Source of the DNA: Mantis religiosa | Lineage: Eukaryota > Arthropoda > Insecta > Mantodea > Mantidae | Length of the DNA: 64,000 bases | NCBI GenBank assembly: GCA_030765055.1 | Contig: CM060955.1 | Location: 160,376,743 to 160,440,742, forward strand | Direction of reading: 5' to 3' | Part shown: positions 53,878-64,000 of the stretch, in pieces | Layout: each line of letters begins with the position of its first letter | Numbering within the stretch: the stretch's first letter is position 1 | Translations under genes and position numbers: made by a program | Notes under the pieces: model-generated | Database searches by the model: none | Seen by the model: only the letters and a program-made list of their open reading frames with translations | What the model was told of the DNA's origin: nothing

Positions 53878-55810
53878 GGGAATCAATGCCCGCCTCTGTA
53901 GCGTAGGAGGTAGCACGTCTGCCTCACATTCAAGAGGCGCACAGTTCGAATCTTGATTAGGGTGAGATATCTGGATAACATTTTTTTTCGGTGGTTCCCT
54001 TATCCTGAAAGATAAATGTCTGGAAATTCTAAGCTCTATGTACCCTGTACTCATTTGAACATCATTTCATTCATCGTCCGATATGACTTAACGTTGGAGG
54101 TTTTCCCTTTCCTGAAAGTTGAATGTCTGGAAATTCTAAGCTCTATGTACCCTGTACTCATTTGAACATCATTTCATTCATCGTCCGATATGACTTAACG
54201 TTGGAGGTTTTCCCTTTCCTGAAAGTTGAATGTCTGGTAACTCTAAGCTCTATGTACCCTGTACTCATTTGAACATCATTTCATTCATCGTCCGATATGT
54301 CTTAACGTTGGAGGTTTTCTCTTATCCTGAAAGATGAATGTCGGGTAACTCTGAGCTCTATGTACCCTGTACTCATTTGAACATCATTTCATTCATCGTC
54401 CGATATGACTTAATTGGAGGTTTTCTCTTATTCTGAAAGATGAATGTCTGCCAACTTTAAGCTCTATGTACCCTGTACTCATTTGAACATCATTTCATTC
54501 ATCGTCCGATATGACTTAACGTTGGAGGTTTTCTCTTATCCTGAAAGATGAATGTCGGGTAACTCTGAGCTCTATGTACCCTGTACTCATTTGAACATCA
54601 TTTCATTCATCGTCCGATATGACTTAATTGGAGGTTTTCTCTTATCCTGAAAGATGAATGTCTGCCAACTTTAAGCTCTATGTACCCTGTACTCATTTGA
54701 ACATCATTTCATTTAACGTCCGATATGACTTAACGTTGGAGGTTTTCTCTTATCCTGAAAGATGAATGTCTGGAAACTCTAAGCTCTATGTACCCTGTAC
54801 TCATTTGAACATCATTTCATTCCTCGTCCAATATGACTTAACGTTGGAGGTTTTCTCTTATCCTGAAAGATGAATGTCTGCCAACTTTAAGCTCTATGTA
54901 CCCTGTACTCATTTGAACATCATTTCATTTAACGTCCGATATGACTTAACGTTGGAGGTTTTCTCTTATCCTGAAAGATGAATGTCTGGAAACTCTAAGC
55001 TCTATGTACCCTGTACTCATTTGAACATCATTTCATTCCTCGTCCAATATGACTTAACGTTGGAGGTTTTCTCTTATCCTGAAAGATGAATGTCTGCCAA
55101 CTTTAAGCTCTATGTACCCTGTACTCATTTGAACATCATTTCATTTAACGTCCGATATGACTTAACGTTGGAGGTTTTCTCTTATCATGAAAGATGAATG
55201 TCTGGAAACTCTAAGCTCTATGTACCCTGTACTCATTTGAACATCATTTCATTCCTCGTCCAATATGACTTAACGTTGGAGGTTTTCTCTTATCCTGAAA
55301 GATGAATGTCTGCCAACTTTAAGCTCTATGTACCCTGTACTCATTTGAACATCATTTCATTTAACGTCCGATATGACTTAACGTGGGATGTTTTCTCTTA
55401 TCCTGAGAGATGAATGTCTGGTAACTCTAAGCTCTATGTACCCTGTACTCATTTGAACATCATTTCATTCCTCGTCCGATATGACTTAACGTTGGAGGTT
55501 TTCCCTTATTCTGAAAGATGAATGTCTGGTAACTCTAAGCTCTATGTACTCTGTACTCATTTGAACATCATTTCATTCATCGTCCGATATGACTTAACGT
55601 TGGAGGTTTTCTCTTATTCTGAAAGATGAATGTCTGGTAACTCTAAGCTCTATGTACTCTGTACTCATTTGAACATCATTTCATTCATCGTCCGATATGA
55701 CTTAACGTTGGAGGTTTTCTCTTATTCTGAAAGATGAATGTCTGGTAACTCTAAGCTCTATGTACCCTGTACTCATTTGAATATGACTTATCGTTGGAGG
55801 ACGTAAATTA
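53878..55810 (+). mobile_element. SINE B with about 17 tandem tail units
   Basis: The head (starting GGGAATCAATGCCCGCCTCT) mirrors the minus head at 53.7 kb. The body then repeats about 17 times with a period of 105-108 bp and ends with the normal terminus 'ttggaggacgtaaattaaaa'. Between about 54760 and 55400 the units alternate in pairs ('tctggaaactctaagc' with 'ttcctcgtccaa', then 'tctgccaactttaagc' with 'tttaacgtccga'). This gives a 216-bp dimer repeated about three times. Confidence 0.9.
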
Positions 55811-58399
55811 AAAAAGAAGAGGAACCAAATTTCGAAGGCAACTCTTAAAAATTTGATTGTCGCTTTTTGCCGTCATTGTTCTCCTATTCCCATTGTACCT
55901 ATAAGCAAGAATGTAATAAGACCATTTCTGCACACGGTTTTAAGAATACTTTGTTTAAGAGTGACTAGGGAAAATCATAGCACACTTCAAATATGTACTA
56001 TTGTTTTAGTGTTGTAGTGGAGGTTTGGGGGGGGGGTGGTAGTATTGAACGTCCAGTTTGGTGTTTACCATCGTGACAGGAAACCTCAGGGAAAAGACAG
56101 TATAATTGTTATTGACTTCGGGATTTGAACCGGGGACATACCGAATGGCTGAATCTCAACATTATTGCACCAAAAATCCAGCGTTGTAATCTGTTTGATG
56201 TTTATGTAAATGAGACATAATTGTTCGTGAACAAAGAGGTAAACAGCATCCCGCTGATTATACGGATAGCAAATAAAGCGTTGGCGAAGCGCTGCAGTTA
56301 ATGGAGTGAAGAGCCCGAGAGCGTTTAATGTTAAATTATCGGGCGTAGCTATCTTTTGTCAGTTGCGTAAGGTCAAGGAGGCAATTCAGCTGACGTAAAC
56401 ATGGACAGGATCAATTTTTGATAAAAGTGAAATCTTTATGGTCCCGAACCACGGATCCTTACCCGTTATAATCACTGACTTTGATTTATTATAGATCAGA
56501 AAGACAGTGGAGAATACAAAGATATGGCCTTTAGCCTTTTCTTAGTCTTTGTATTGCCTCCAAAAATTTGCTACTGTGATTTCATCTGACAAAACATGAC
56601 AACAAAACGAAAAAGAAGAAAGGAGAAGCATTTTATTAGAGAAAAAGTTTTGGTGTATTTTTTTGTGTGCGTGTGTGTGTGTGTGGATTAAAAGCCAAAA
56701 GCGGTATTCAAGTTCACGTCTTGCAAGGATGCCAAAATAAAATTTCCAAGAAAATTCCATTACCCTAAACCATCCTTTACATGGAATATTTTTTTAAATA
56801 TGTTATAAAAATGACTAAGGGTTTTAAGCGTTATTGTAACAGCGAGTCCTACTACACAAAAATGAATTTCTCAGATATGTCTTATTTTTTACGAGTGATC
56901 CATTTCCTGCACATTCCTTGCTATTGGTTTGCATTTTAAGATGTATTTACTTTTCTCAAATGGGAAAAACTTTTATGATTCTTTTGTCTCCTCCTTGTTG
57001 GTCATGCAAAACACCTAGCAACCAAGTCATAATAAGGGAATACATCATACTTGTAATAGTCCAGAGGAAGACAGTTTCTAGAGTTGTGACGTATTTGAGC
57101 CGGGAGCGAGGCCAGCAGTGCGTGTGACATCAGGCAAGAGCCGTGTAGCACCAAGTTGACTATAAATGGCGCTGTGAGTACAGAATCTGATGGTTCAGTC
57201 AGGTGTAGCACATTCGATGACAACAAATGTAGCTGTCACGTACCGAATGGAACTGTTAAATTTATAATTTGACGATTTATTGAAGGACAAATATACAGAC
57301 AAGAAATAGTTGGCTTATTTTTATAAGAATGTCCCCCAAACCAGATTTCCGAGGTTGTATTCACTTGCCGCACGGACAATGTGTATGTTTGGCTCGAAAT
57401 ATGTGCGAGATTTTTTTTTTCTGTTATGAAATTAGCTAAGTCCAAACTCCGAAGTACCCTGTCGGTTCACAATCTAACATGCAGCCTTCGATTACAAATT
57501 TGCCAGACATAACGTCCTGACATTGATAAACTAGTTAAAGAAAAAGGAAACCGAAGGTGTCGGAAAATGTCCACGTGATTCTGTTCTGAGTTGGTCTCCT
57601 CTACTTTGCAGAGAAAATTAATTTGTTTTACTTTATTTTATTTACTTTATAACAAGCCTGACCTTCAAATAAACTACGAGTTAAAGTTTTATGTATTTTT
57701 TCATAGGACAGAGCCAAAATGTAATTGTTTATAAATTGTGACCAATTGTGTAATTAAAACAGTCAGCATTAATATTACAACAGACAAGATGTAAGTTGTA
57801 CATATTATTAATACCCGATACGTTTGCTGTCTTTCCTACACTGTCGGGACCGCAACACATCAAACTATTTCCTTCCTCTTGGGCAGCAGAAATCAGCGCG
57901 GTGACGTCACACGCTAACCTACCTTTCGTGCGGGGGCATATTTGGCGGTTTGAGCTGACGAAGCTGACGTCACACCGCCACTACCTGTCTTCCCGTGTAA
58001 TAGTCAAATGCTTTTAAGGGCCCTGCTGATGGCTATGTGAAAGCTGTTAATTTTTGTACTCTTTACGTAAGCAAGAAAAAAAAAAAAAAACACACGAATG
58101 ATTTCTGTTTGAAAATCCAAACCTTTGACAAGTAATTTCTCGGAAGAGGTGAACTCCACGAAATTTTATTTCATATAAATATTATCACCATGTGGCATTG
58201 TTGTTCTGCTGCCACAAGCCGGAGCCGGGTGCGTTTGCAGGAGAGAAAGAGACAGAGAGAGGCTCCAGAGCGGTCGGTCCACTGTTGCTGCTGCGAAATT
58301 TCTCGGAAGGTCTGCGGCTTTCTAACAACAATGGATGGGGTATACATACCGCGCAAGGTGTAAGAGCGGCAGTTGTTTGTTGCTTATTGCGACAAATGT
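55811..58399. other. No gene recognised
   Basis: About 2.6 kb. A B-box-like 'ccccggttcaaatcccg' on the minus strand near 56115 suggests a lone tRNA-derived fragment. Homopolymer runs near 56030 (G), 57410 (T) and 58075 (A). No coding frame is convincing. Confidence 0.4.
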
Positions 58400-58620
58400 G
58401 TAGTGTTTAACGCCCGCTTTTACTATATATGGCACCGCAGGCGGTGACACTGATGATGCATGAGATGGAATGAGATGGCGGGGAAAACCGGAGGTCCCGG
58501 AGAAAACCCGCCCCAACGCCGTGTTGTCCACCACAAATCTCACTTTGTGGTCGCCTGGGATCGAACCCGGGCCGCCTTGCTGAGAGCCAAGCGGTCTAAC
58601 CACTGAGTCACGGCGTAGCC
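58400..58620 (-). mobile_element. SINE A, second copy
   Basis: Minus-strand head with A box 'gactcagtggttagacc' and B box 'cccgggttcgatccc'. The body 'gtggacaacacggcg' and 'gttttctccgggacctccgg' matches the copy at 1-233. The minus frame across it is a shadow. Confidence 0.75.
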
Positions 58621-59466
<846 letters not shown>

Positions 59467-59766
59467 TAAGTTTTGCTTTGATTAATTTCGCGTGTGCACA
59501 TACACATGTACTATATCTTATATATGCCTCACGTCCTCGGTTTACTCTGGTGCAACATGTACTCCCGCCATTACTGATTACTTTCGGCAGTCGCCATGTT
59601 CGTAATGTTCTTTGGGCGTAAAACCATTTTCCACGGGGTGATGGTAATGTGATTTAGCTAAGTTTTGCTTTGATTAATTTGGCTGGTGCAATATACATCT
59701 ACCGGCAGTCCTCCTCGGTTTTTAAGTAATTATGGTAATAATAGTAAGAATTTAATCTAATAATAA

Positions 59767-60222
59767 TGTGACTTTGTGGGTTCGTGAAATGAAAAGTCCA
59801 ATTTCACCACTCAAAAATGTTCTTTATTTCCACCGACTTACAGTTAAACACTTGCCAATTACACAAAATTACGTAATGCACACAATTACGATTCACCAGT
59901 TCGTCCGTTATCGTTCCGATGCGCGTACACAATTACGTAGTTTCTTCCGTTGCACGGCGCTACTTCACTAGCACGTCCAGCACTAACACTGACTGTCTGT
60001 CTCTCTGAAACCCTTTTTATAGGCATCTCGCCGTATTCTCGGCTTTTCTAGTTTTCAGGCGAATATTCCAGATGATGGGAGAGGGGGAGAGAAACGTCCA
60101 GGGACGGGTGACATTCCTTTAACCACCCCTCAGTTAGTGACAGAGACTAAAGGGAGGCGTGGCTCCGCTCCCTCTGGTTTCCTCACAGCTGTGCCGTCAT
60201 ACCTTCCGCTAATTGGGTGACA
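59767..60222 (-). mobile_element. 3' LTR of the Gypsy element
   Basis: On the minus strand it runs from TGTCACCCAATTAGCGG to ...AAAGTCACA (456 bp, TG...CA ends). It contains 'cctataaaaaggg' (TATA-like) and 'ggaaataaagaac' (polyadenylation-like). A purine-rich tract (GAGGAGGGAGCAG, 60223-60235) lies directly upstream, as required for plus-strand priming. Four solo copies elsewhere in the window define its limits. Confidence 0.9.
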
Positions 60223-60271
60223 CTGCTCCCTCCTCAAAGCTGGTCGTCCCGAACAGCAACATCGTAGCGGG

Positions 60272-61600
60272 CTAGTCGACCAGGTGTACCACCAACATCT
60301 TTCCTCGGGGAACCTTCTGGATGCGGTAGACCACGTCGTTAATCCTCTTCACCACCCGGTACGGTCCTTGCCATGGCTGCTGGAGCTTCGGGCAGCGTCC
60401 CTTGATCCGGGTAGGACGGTACAACCAGACCAGGTCACCTTGCTGGAACCCTTGGCTGTTGGCTTGCCTGTCATACCTGGTCTTCATGCGGTCGCTCGCC
60501 TTCTGGATGTTCTGGCGAGCCATCTCGTGCATGTCGTGGAGATGGTCCACCAAGTTCTCCACATACTCGGTCGCTGGCTGTTTCGCTTCCGGAGGGCTTC
60601 CAAAAGCCAGGTCACAAGGGAGGCGTAACTCTCGGCCGAACATTAAGCTGGCTGGCGTCATCCCAGTTGTGTCGTGTGTAGACGAGCGATAGGCCAGCAA
60701 GAACAGTGGCACCTTGACGTCCCAGTCTCGCTGATGGCTGGCCACAACTTTCCTCAGGTGTTCCTCTAAGGTCTTGATGCACCTTTCGACCATGCCATCC
60801 GATTGGGGATGTAGAGGCGTAGTGCGAGTCTTGTTCACCCCAAGCCTTTGTAGTGCCTCCTTCATTAGGTTGGACTCAAAGTTGGTACCCTGGTCACTGT
60901 GTAGCTCTAACGGCACCCCAAATCGACAGAACACTTGCTCCACGAGGCAGTCTGTGATTGTCTTTGCCTCTTGGTTTGGGATGGCATACACCTCCGGCCA
61001 CTTGGTGAAGTAGTCCACGACCACCATCAGGTACTTGTTGCCTCGGTCGGAAACTGGGAACGGTCCAGCAATGTCAACGGCGATCCGTTCGAATGGCGCT
61101 CCGACGTTGTACTGCTGCATGCGACCCCGGCTCCTCGTCTGGGGGCCACGACTCGCCGCGCACACGTGACACTGACGGCACCATCTCTCAGCATCTGCTC
61201 GGAGCCTCAGCCAGTAGTAGCGCTGCCGTAGTTTGTCAATCGTTCGGTTCGCTCCCAGGTGTCCTCCCGAAGTCCCGGCGTGCACTTCCTCCAAGACTTC
61301 CGGGACCTTACTCCGGGGAAGTACCAACTGTTCTCTCTGCGTCTTCCCATCGGGTGATTCCCATACCCGGAACAGCATGCCCTCTCTGATCTTCAAGGAG
61401 TCCCATTGGGCCCAGTACGACTTGTAGGTGGCGCTCCTTGGTGCGATATCCTCCCAGGTTGGTCTTGTCCCTGCCTCCACTTCCCTCAAGAGTGGCCCCA
61501 AGTCTGCGTCCGCCAGCTGCTCCCTCCTCAGGCCTGCGCTATCCCAACCGTCCGCAGGCACTGCCACAACTACTCGGACTGCTGCGGCACGCTCCTTCTC
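60272..61600 (-). pseudogene. Gypsy pol, integrase part, after an in-frame stop
   Basis: The same frame as the upstream pol segment, separated only by a TAA at 61601-61603. Domains in order: the zinc-binding HHCC region (HAGTSGGH ... CRQCHVC); the catalytic core with the D, D and E regions (VDIAGPFP, HSDQGTNFES and the Glu of GMVERC); and a C-terminal WQGPYRVV segment typical of Ty3/Gypsy integrases. The frame ends at 60272 with VVHLVD. Comparing frames, a one-base loss near 60277 seems to cut the last dozen or so residues. There is no env gene between this and the LTR. Confidence 0.85.
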
Positions 61601-63883
61601 TTACACTCTTGTGCACTGGCCGCACTCCTCTGGACAGGGTCTTCGGGACATGGCGTCTGCGTTACCGTGGCTCTTCCCTCTACGATGTTCCGAGGTGAAG
61701 TCGTACTCCTGCAGCCTCTGGACCCAACGTGCTGTCTGGCCTTCCAGGTTCTTAAAGCTCAATAGCCAGGTTAGGGCGGAATGGTCAGTCCTCAGGTGGA
61801 ATGGCTGACCGTACAGGTACTTGTGGAAGTGCTCCAAGGACTTTACTACCGCCAGTAACTCCCGTCGGGTGACGCAGTAGTTCTTCTCTGCCTTGGATAG
61901 CGTCTTGCTGTAATAGACTATCACCCGCTCATGGCCGTCCTGGATCTGCGATAGGACACCTCCAATGCAATGGTCGCTGGCGTCGGTGTCCACAATGAAG
62001 GCGCCACCCGGTTGTGGGAAACCCAAAATTGGAGCACTGCACAGGGTCTCCTTTAGGTGCTGGAAAGCGTTTTCGGCGTCCTCTGTCCACACATAAGGCC
62101 GGTGTTCCTCCGTCAGGCGGGTGAGGGGTTTTGCGATGTTGGAGAACCCCTTTATGAAGCGGCGGTAATAACTGCACAGCCCCAGGAAACTGCGCAACTC
62201 TTTCCTATCCTTTGGGCGAGGCCAATCTCTCACAGCCTGTGTCTTCTCCGGGTCTGTGGCCACTCCGGTTGCTGAGACTATGTGGCCCAAGTAGTTAACT
62301 TCCTTGCGGAAGAGCTGGCACTTCTTCGCGTTCAGCTTCAAGTTGGTCGCTTGCAGTCTCTGTAGCACCTTACTCAGATTCTCGAGGTGATCTTCAAAAG
62401 TCTTACCGACGATGATGATGTCGTCCAGGTATAGCAGGCAGGCATCGTAAGTCAGCCCTCTCATCACTGACTCCATAAGGCGCTGGAAGGTAGCTGGTGC
62501 GTTGCAGAGGCCAAAGGGCATAACCGTGAACTGCCAGAGCCCTTGGCCCGTCGAGAATGCAGTCTTCTCCTTGTCTCTCGGGTCTAGAGCTACCTGCCAG
62601 TAGCCCGACTTCAGGTCCAGGGTCGAGAACCACTGTGCACCAGCTAGCGTGTCCAGGGTGTCGTCAATCCGGGGTAAGGGAAAACAGTCCTTCCGGGTGA
62701 CGGCGTTCAACTTTCTGTAGTCTACGCAGAAGCGCAGCTCGCCGTTCTTCTTTGTCACCAAGACTACAGGGGAACACCAAGGGCTGTCAGACTCTTCAAT
62801 CACTCCCCTGGATCTCATGTCCTCCAGCATGTCTCGTACCGCCCCTTGCTTCGCCAGCGGAACGCGTCTATGTGGTTGCCGAATAGGCCGGGCGTCCCCG
62901 GTGTCGATGCGGTGAAGCACTTTGTCCGTGCGGCCGTAGTCACTATCACCTTGGCTGAAGACGCGCTGATACCGGCTTAGAAGTTGTCGAACCTTCTCCA
63001 GCTGTTCTGCGGTCAGCAGGTCGGCCGCCCTCTCCACCAAGCCTTCTAGCCGGGGCCCCAGGTGTTGCTTCGGCGCCGGCTCCTGTGTCTCGTTGATAGC
63101 TGTTACGCTCACCACGGGCTCGCACATTCCCAACTCCGTCCCGGCCTGGACGTCGTGATCGGCGTCCGTAGGATTTAGCAGTCTCACGGGCACCTCCTCT
63201 CGGCACGGGAGCAAAGCCCTGGCTACACACAGTCCGTTTACAGGCGTCTTCTGGTTCAGCATCATGTTCCTGGTTCTCTGGCCCTCCAGTCGCGCCGTCA
63301 CCACCACCTCGCTCCTCGCGGGGACAACCACGTCTTCGTCCAAGACGACCCTGCAAATTCCAAGGCGCTCTTCGGGTTGACGGAGTATAACCTCTTCTCC
63401 GTTAAGCCGCAGGACCTTCTTGCCGACGTCGACCGTCGCCTCGTGGCTCCTGAGGGCATCCAGTCCCAGAATCACCTCCTCAGCCACCTTCGCGACGATC
63501 ACCCACAGACGCACGGCACTCCGTCCCAAGTTCAGCTCCAGCAGGGCCTCCCTCTCCACAGGCAAGGTGTCGCCCGATGCCGTGAAAAGCTGGTATGGCC
63601 GGCTTGGCTTCCTTGTCGGCAAACCCTTCGCCACGTCAGGTCTGATGATGGTCACGGCCGCCCCGGTGTCCACCAGCACGCGGCACGGCTTTCCTCTTAT
63701 CCAACCGTCCGCGATGAGGCTGTCATCCATACGCCGGCTGACGGCGCGCAGTGTCACTCGAGGGGATGGTGGTGATGGCGCCGACGTGCCCCTCTCCACG
63801 ACGGCCCTTACTCGTTTTCCGGCTGCTCTTCCTGGTGTGGGCAGTCTCTCTGCAGGTGTCCGGGCTGTCCACACCCCCAACAC
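61601..63883 (-). CDS. pol: Gypsy pol: protease, reverse transcriptase, RNase H
   Basis: 760 codons on the minus strand. An aspartic protease has the active site VLVDTGAAVTII at about residues 71-82. The reverse transcriptase follows, with STLDLKSGYW (first catalytic Asp), VMPFGLCNAPATFQ and YLDDII (the catalytic pair). RNase H comes next (VDTDASDHCIGGVLSQ and ALTWLLSFKN). It ends at a TAA shortly after SHGNADAMSRRPC, before the integrase. The first Met is not necessarily the true start: the frame overlaps gag and lies in the -1 frame relative to it, which fits synthesis by frameshifting as a Gag-Pol fusion. The domain order PR-RT-RH-IN identifies Ty3/Gypsy. It makes LTR retrotransposon DNA copies in cytoplasmic particles. 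Confidence 0.92.
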   Translation of the reverse strand: MLGVWTARTPAERLPTPGRAAGKRVRAVVERGTSAPSPPSPRVTLRAVSRRMDDSLIADGWIRGKPCRVLVDTGAAVTIIRPDVAKGLPTRKPSRPYQLFTASGDTLPVEREALLELNLGRSAVRLWVIVAKVAEEVILGLDALRSHEATVDVGKKVLRLNGEEVILRQPEERLGICRVVLDEDVVVPARSEVVVTARLEGQRTRNMMLNQKTPVNGLCVARALLPCREEVPVRLLNPTDADHDVQAGTELGMCEPVVSVTAINETQEPAPKQHLGPRLEGLVERAADLLTAEQLEKVRQLLSRYQRVFSQGDSDYGRTDKVLHRIDTGDARPIRQPHRRVPLAKQGAVRDMLEDMRSRGVIEESDSPWCSPVVLVTKKNGELRFCVDYRKLNAVTRKDCFPLPRIDDTLDTLAGAQWFSTLDLKSGYWQVALDPRDKEKTAFSTGQGLWQFTVMPFGLCNAPATFQRLMESVMRGLTYDACLLYLDDIIIVGKTFEDHLENLSKVLQRLQATNLKLNAKKCQLFRKEVNYLGHIVSATGVATDPEKTQAVRDWPRPKDRKELRSFLGLCSYYRRFIKGFSNIAKPLTRLTEEHRPYVWTEDAENAFQHLKETLCSAPILGFPQPGGAFIVDTDASDHCIGGVLSQIQDGHERVIVYYSKTLSKAEKNYCVTRRELLAVVKSLEHFHKYLYGQPFHLRTDHSALTWLLSFKNLEGQTARWVQRLQEYDFTSEHRRGKSHGNADAMSRRPCPEECGQCTRV

Positions 63884-64000
63884 AGGCCACTAGGTGTTCG
63901 CCGGCGTCCCTCAGCTGGTCTTCTGTCTCCGGCGTAGCGGACACCCCTCGTTCTCGACGTCGGGATGGATGTTATTTTGGCCGCCTCCATCCTTAATGCC
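63808..64000 (-). CDS. gag: Gypsy gag, C-terminal end (cut by window edge)
   Basis: The frame is open from the window edge to a TAA at 63808. It holds one CCHC zinc knuckle, CWGCGQPGHLQRDC, the nucleic-acid-binding motif of Gag nucleocapsids, followed by an acidic end. The last 75 bases or so overlap pol, which is read in the -1 frame. No perfect X-XXY-YYZ slippery heptamer is seen in the overlap; the nearest candidate is GGAAAAC just before the stop. The rest of gag and the 5' LTR lie outside. Confidence 0.8.
   Translation of the reverse strand, partial: ALRMEAAKITSIPTSRTRGVRYAGDRRPAEGRRRTPSGLCWGCGQPGHLQRDCPHQEEQPENE

Noticed and set aside
59768..59971. 67-codon frame shared with 42928-43137 and others
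   Set aside because: It is repeated because it lies in LTRs; codon pattern and stops vary between copies.
60284..63996. Plus-strand frames of 80-157 codons across the Gypsy element
   Set aside because: They are antisense shadows of the pol and gag frames in GC-rich DNA.

Overview
This is a eukaryotic, non-coding-dominated window, most likely from an arthropod and probably an insect with a large, repeat-rich genome. The evidence is the mix of mariner and other Tc1/IS630-type relics, Penelope-like elements with GIY-YIG domains, a Ty3/Gypsy element, several tRNA-derived SINE families, long satellites and long microsatellites. The species cannot be fixed from the sequence; a cockroach-like genome would fit. 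No complete host gene is visible. One 102-base open stretch with good splice signals (30537-30638) is the best candidate for a host exon, so much of the window may be intronic or intergenic.

Layout. 0-10 kb: SINEs, Penelope-like (PLE) 3' ends, a Tc1/mariner-like relic (1.75-2.54 kb), a small TIR element (2.8-3.1 kb) and a LINE fragment split by a SINE (4.9-6.2 kb). 10-19.5 kb: AT-rich sequence with SINEs, a tandemly expanded SINE (14.4-15.1 kb), a THAP-domain gene relic between near-perfect terminal inverted repeats (16.46-17.77 kb) and a mariner relic (18.5-19.4 kb). 20.2-22.7 kb: a SINE expanded into about 14 repeats of 108 bp and then broken by two younger insertions. 23.2-28.5 kb: a solo LTR, a SINE foldback and a 4.5-kb satellite of 91-bp units with higher-order structure. 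28.5-48 kb: a second mariner relic, two copies of one DNA transposon (32.5-34.8 and 42.5-43.9 kb), each cut by a different later insertion, solo LTRs and more SINEs. 48.3-51.2 kb: a second satellite of 129-bp units. 53.7-55.8 kb: a SINE head-to-head pair leading into about 17 copies of the 108-bp repeat. 59.8-64 kb: a Ty3/Gypsy element on the minus strand, with 3' LTR, integrase, protease-RT-RNase H and the gag zinc knuckle, cut off by the window end.

Four themes link the parts. One SINE subfamily has repeatedly formed tandem arrays with the same unit junction. Retroelements occur as head-to-head inverted pairs with their 3' ends outward at five loci, in three unrelated families. The Gypsy LTR family inserts at RTAT sites and survives mostly as solo LTRs. 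Deleted DNA transposons with intact ends outnumber coding ones. Repeat family letters (SINE A, B, D, E; elements C, F, G, H; PLE1, PLE2) are local labels used only here.
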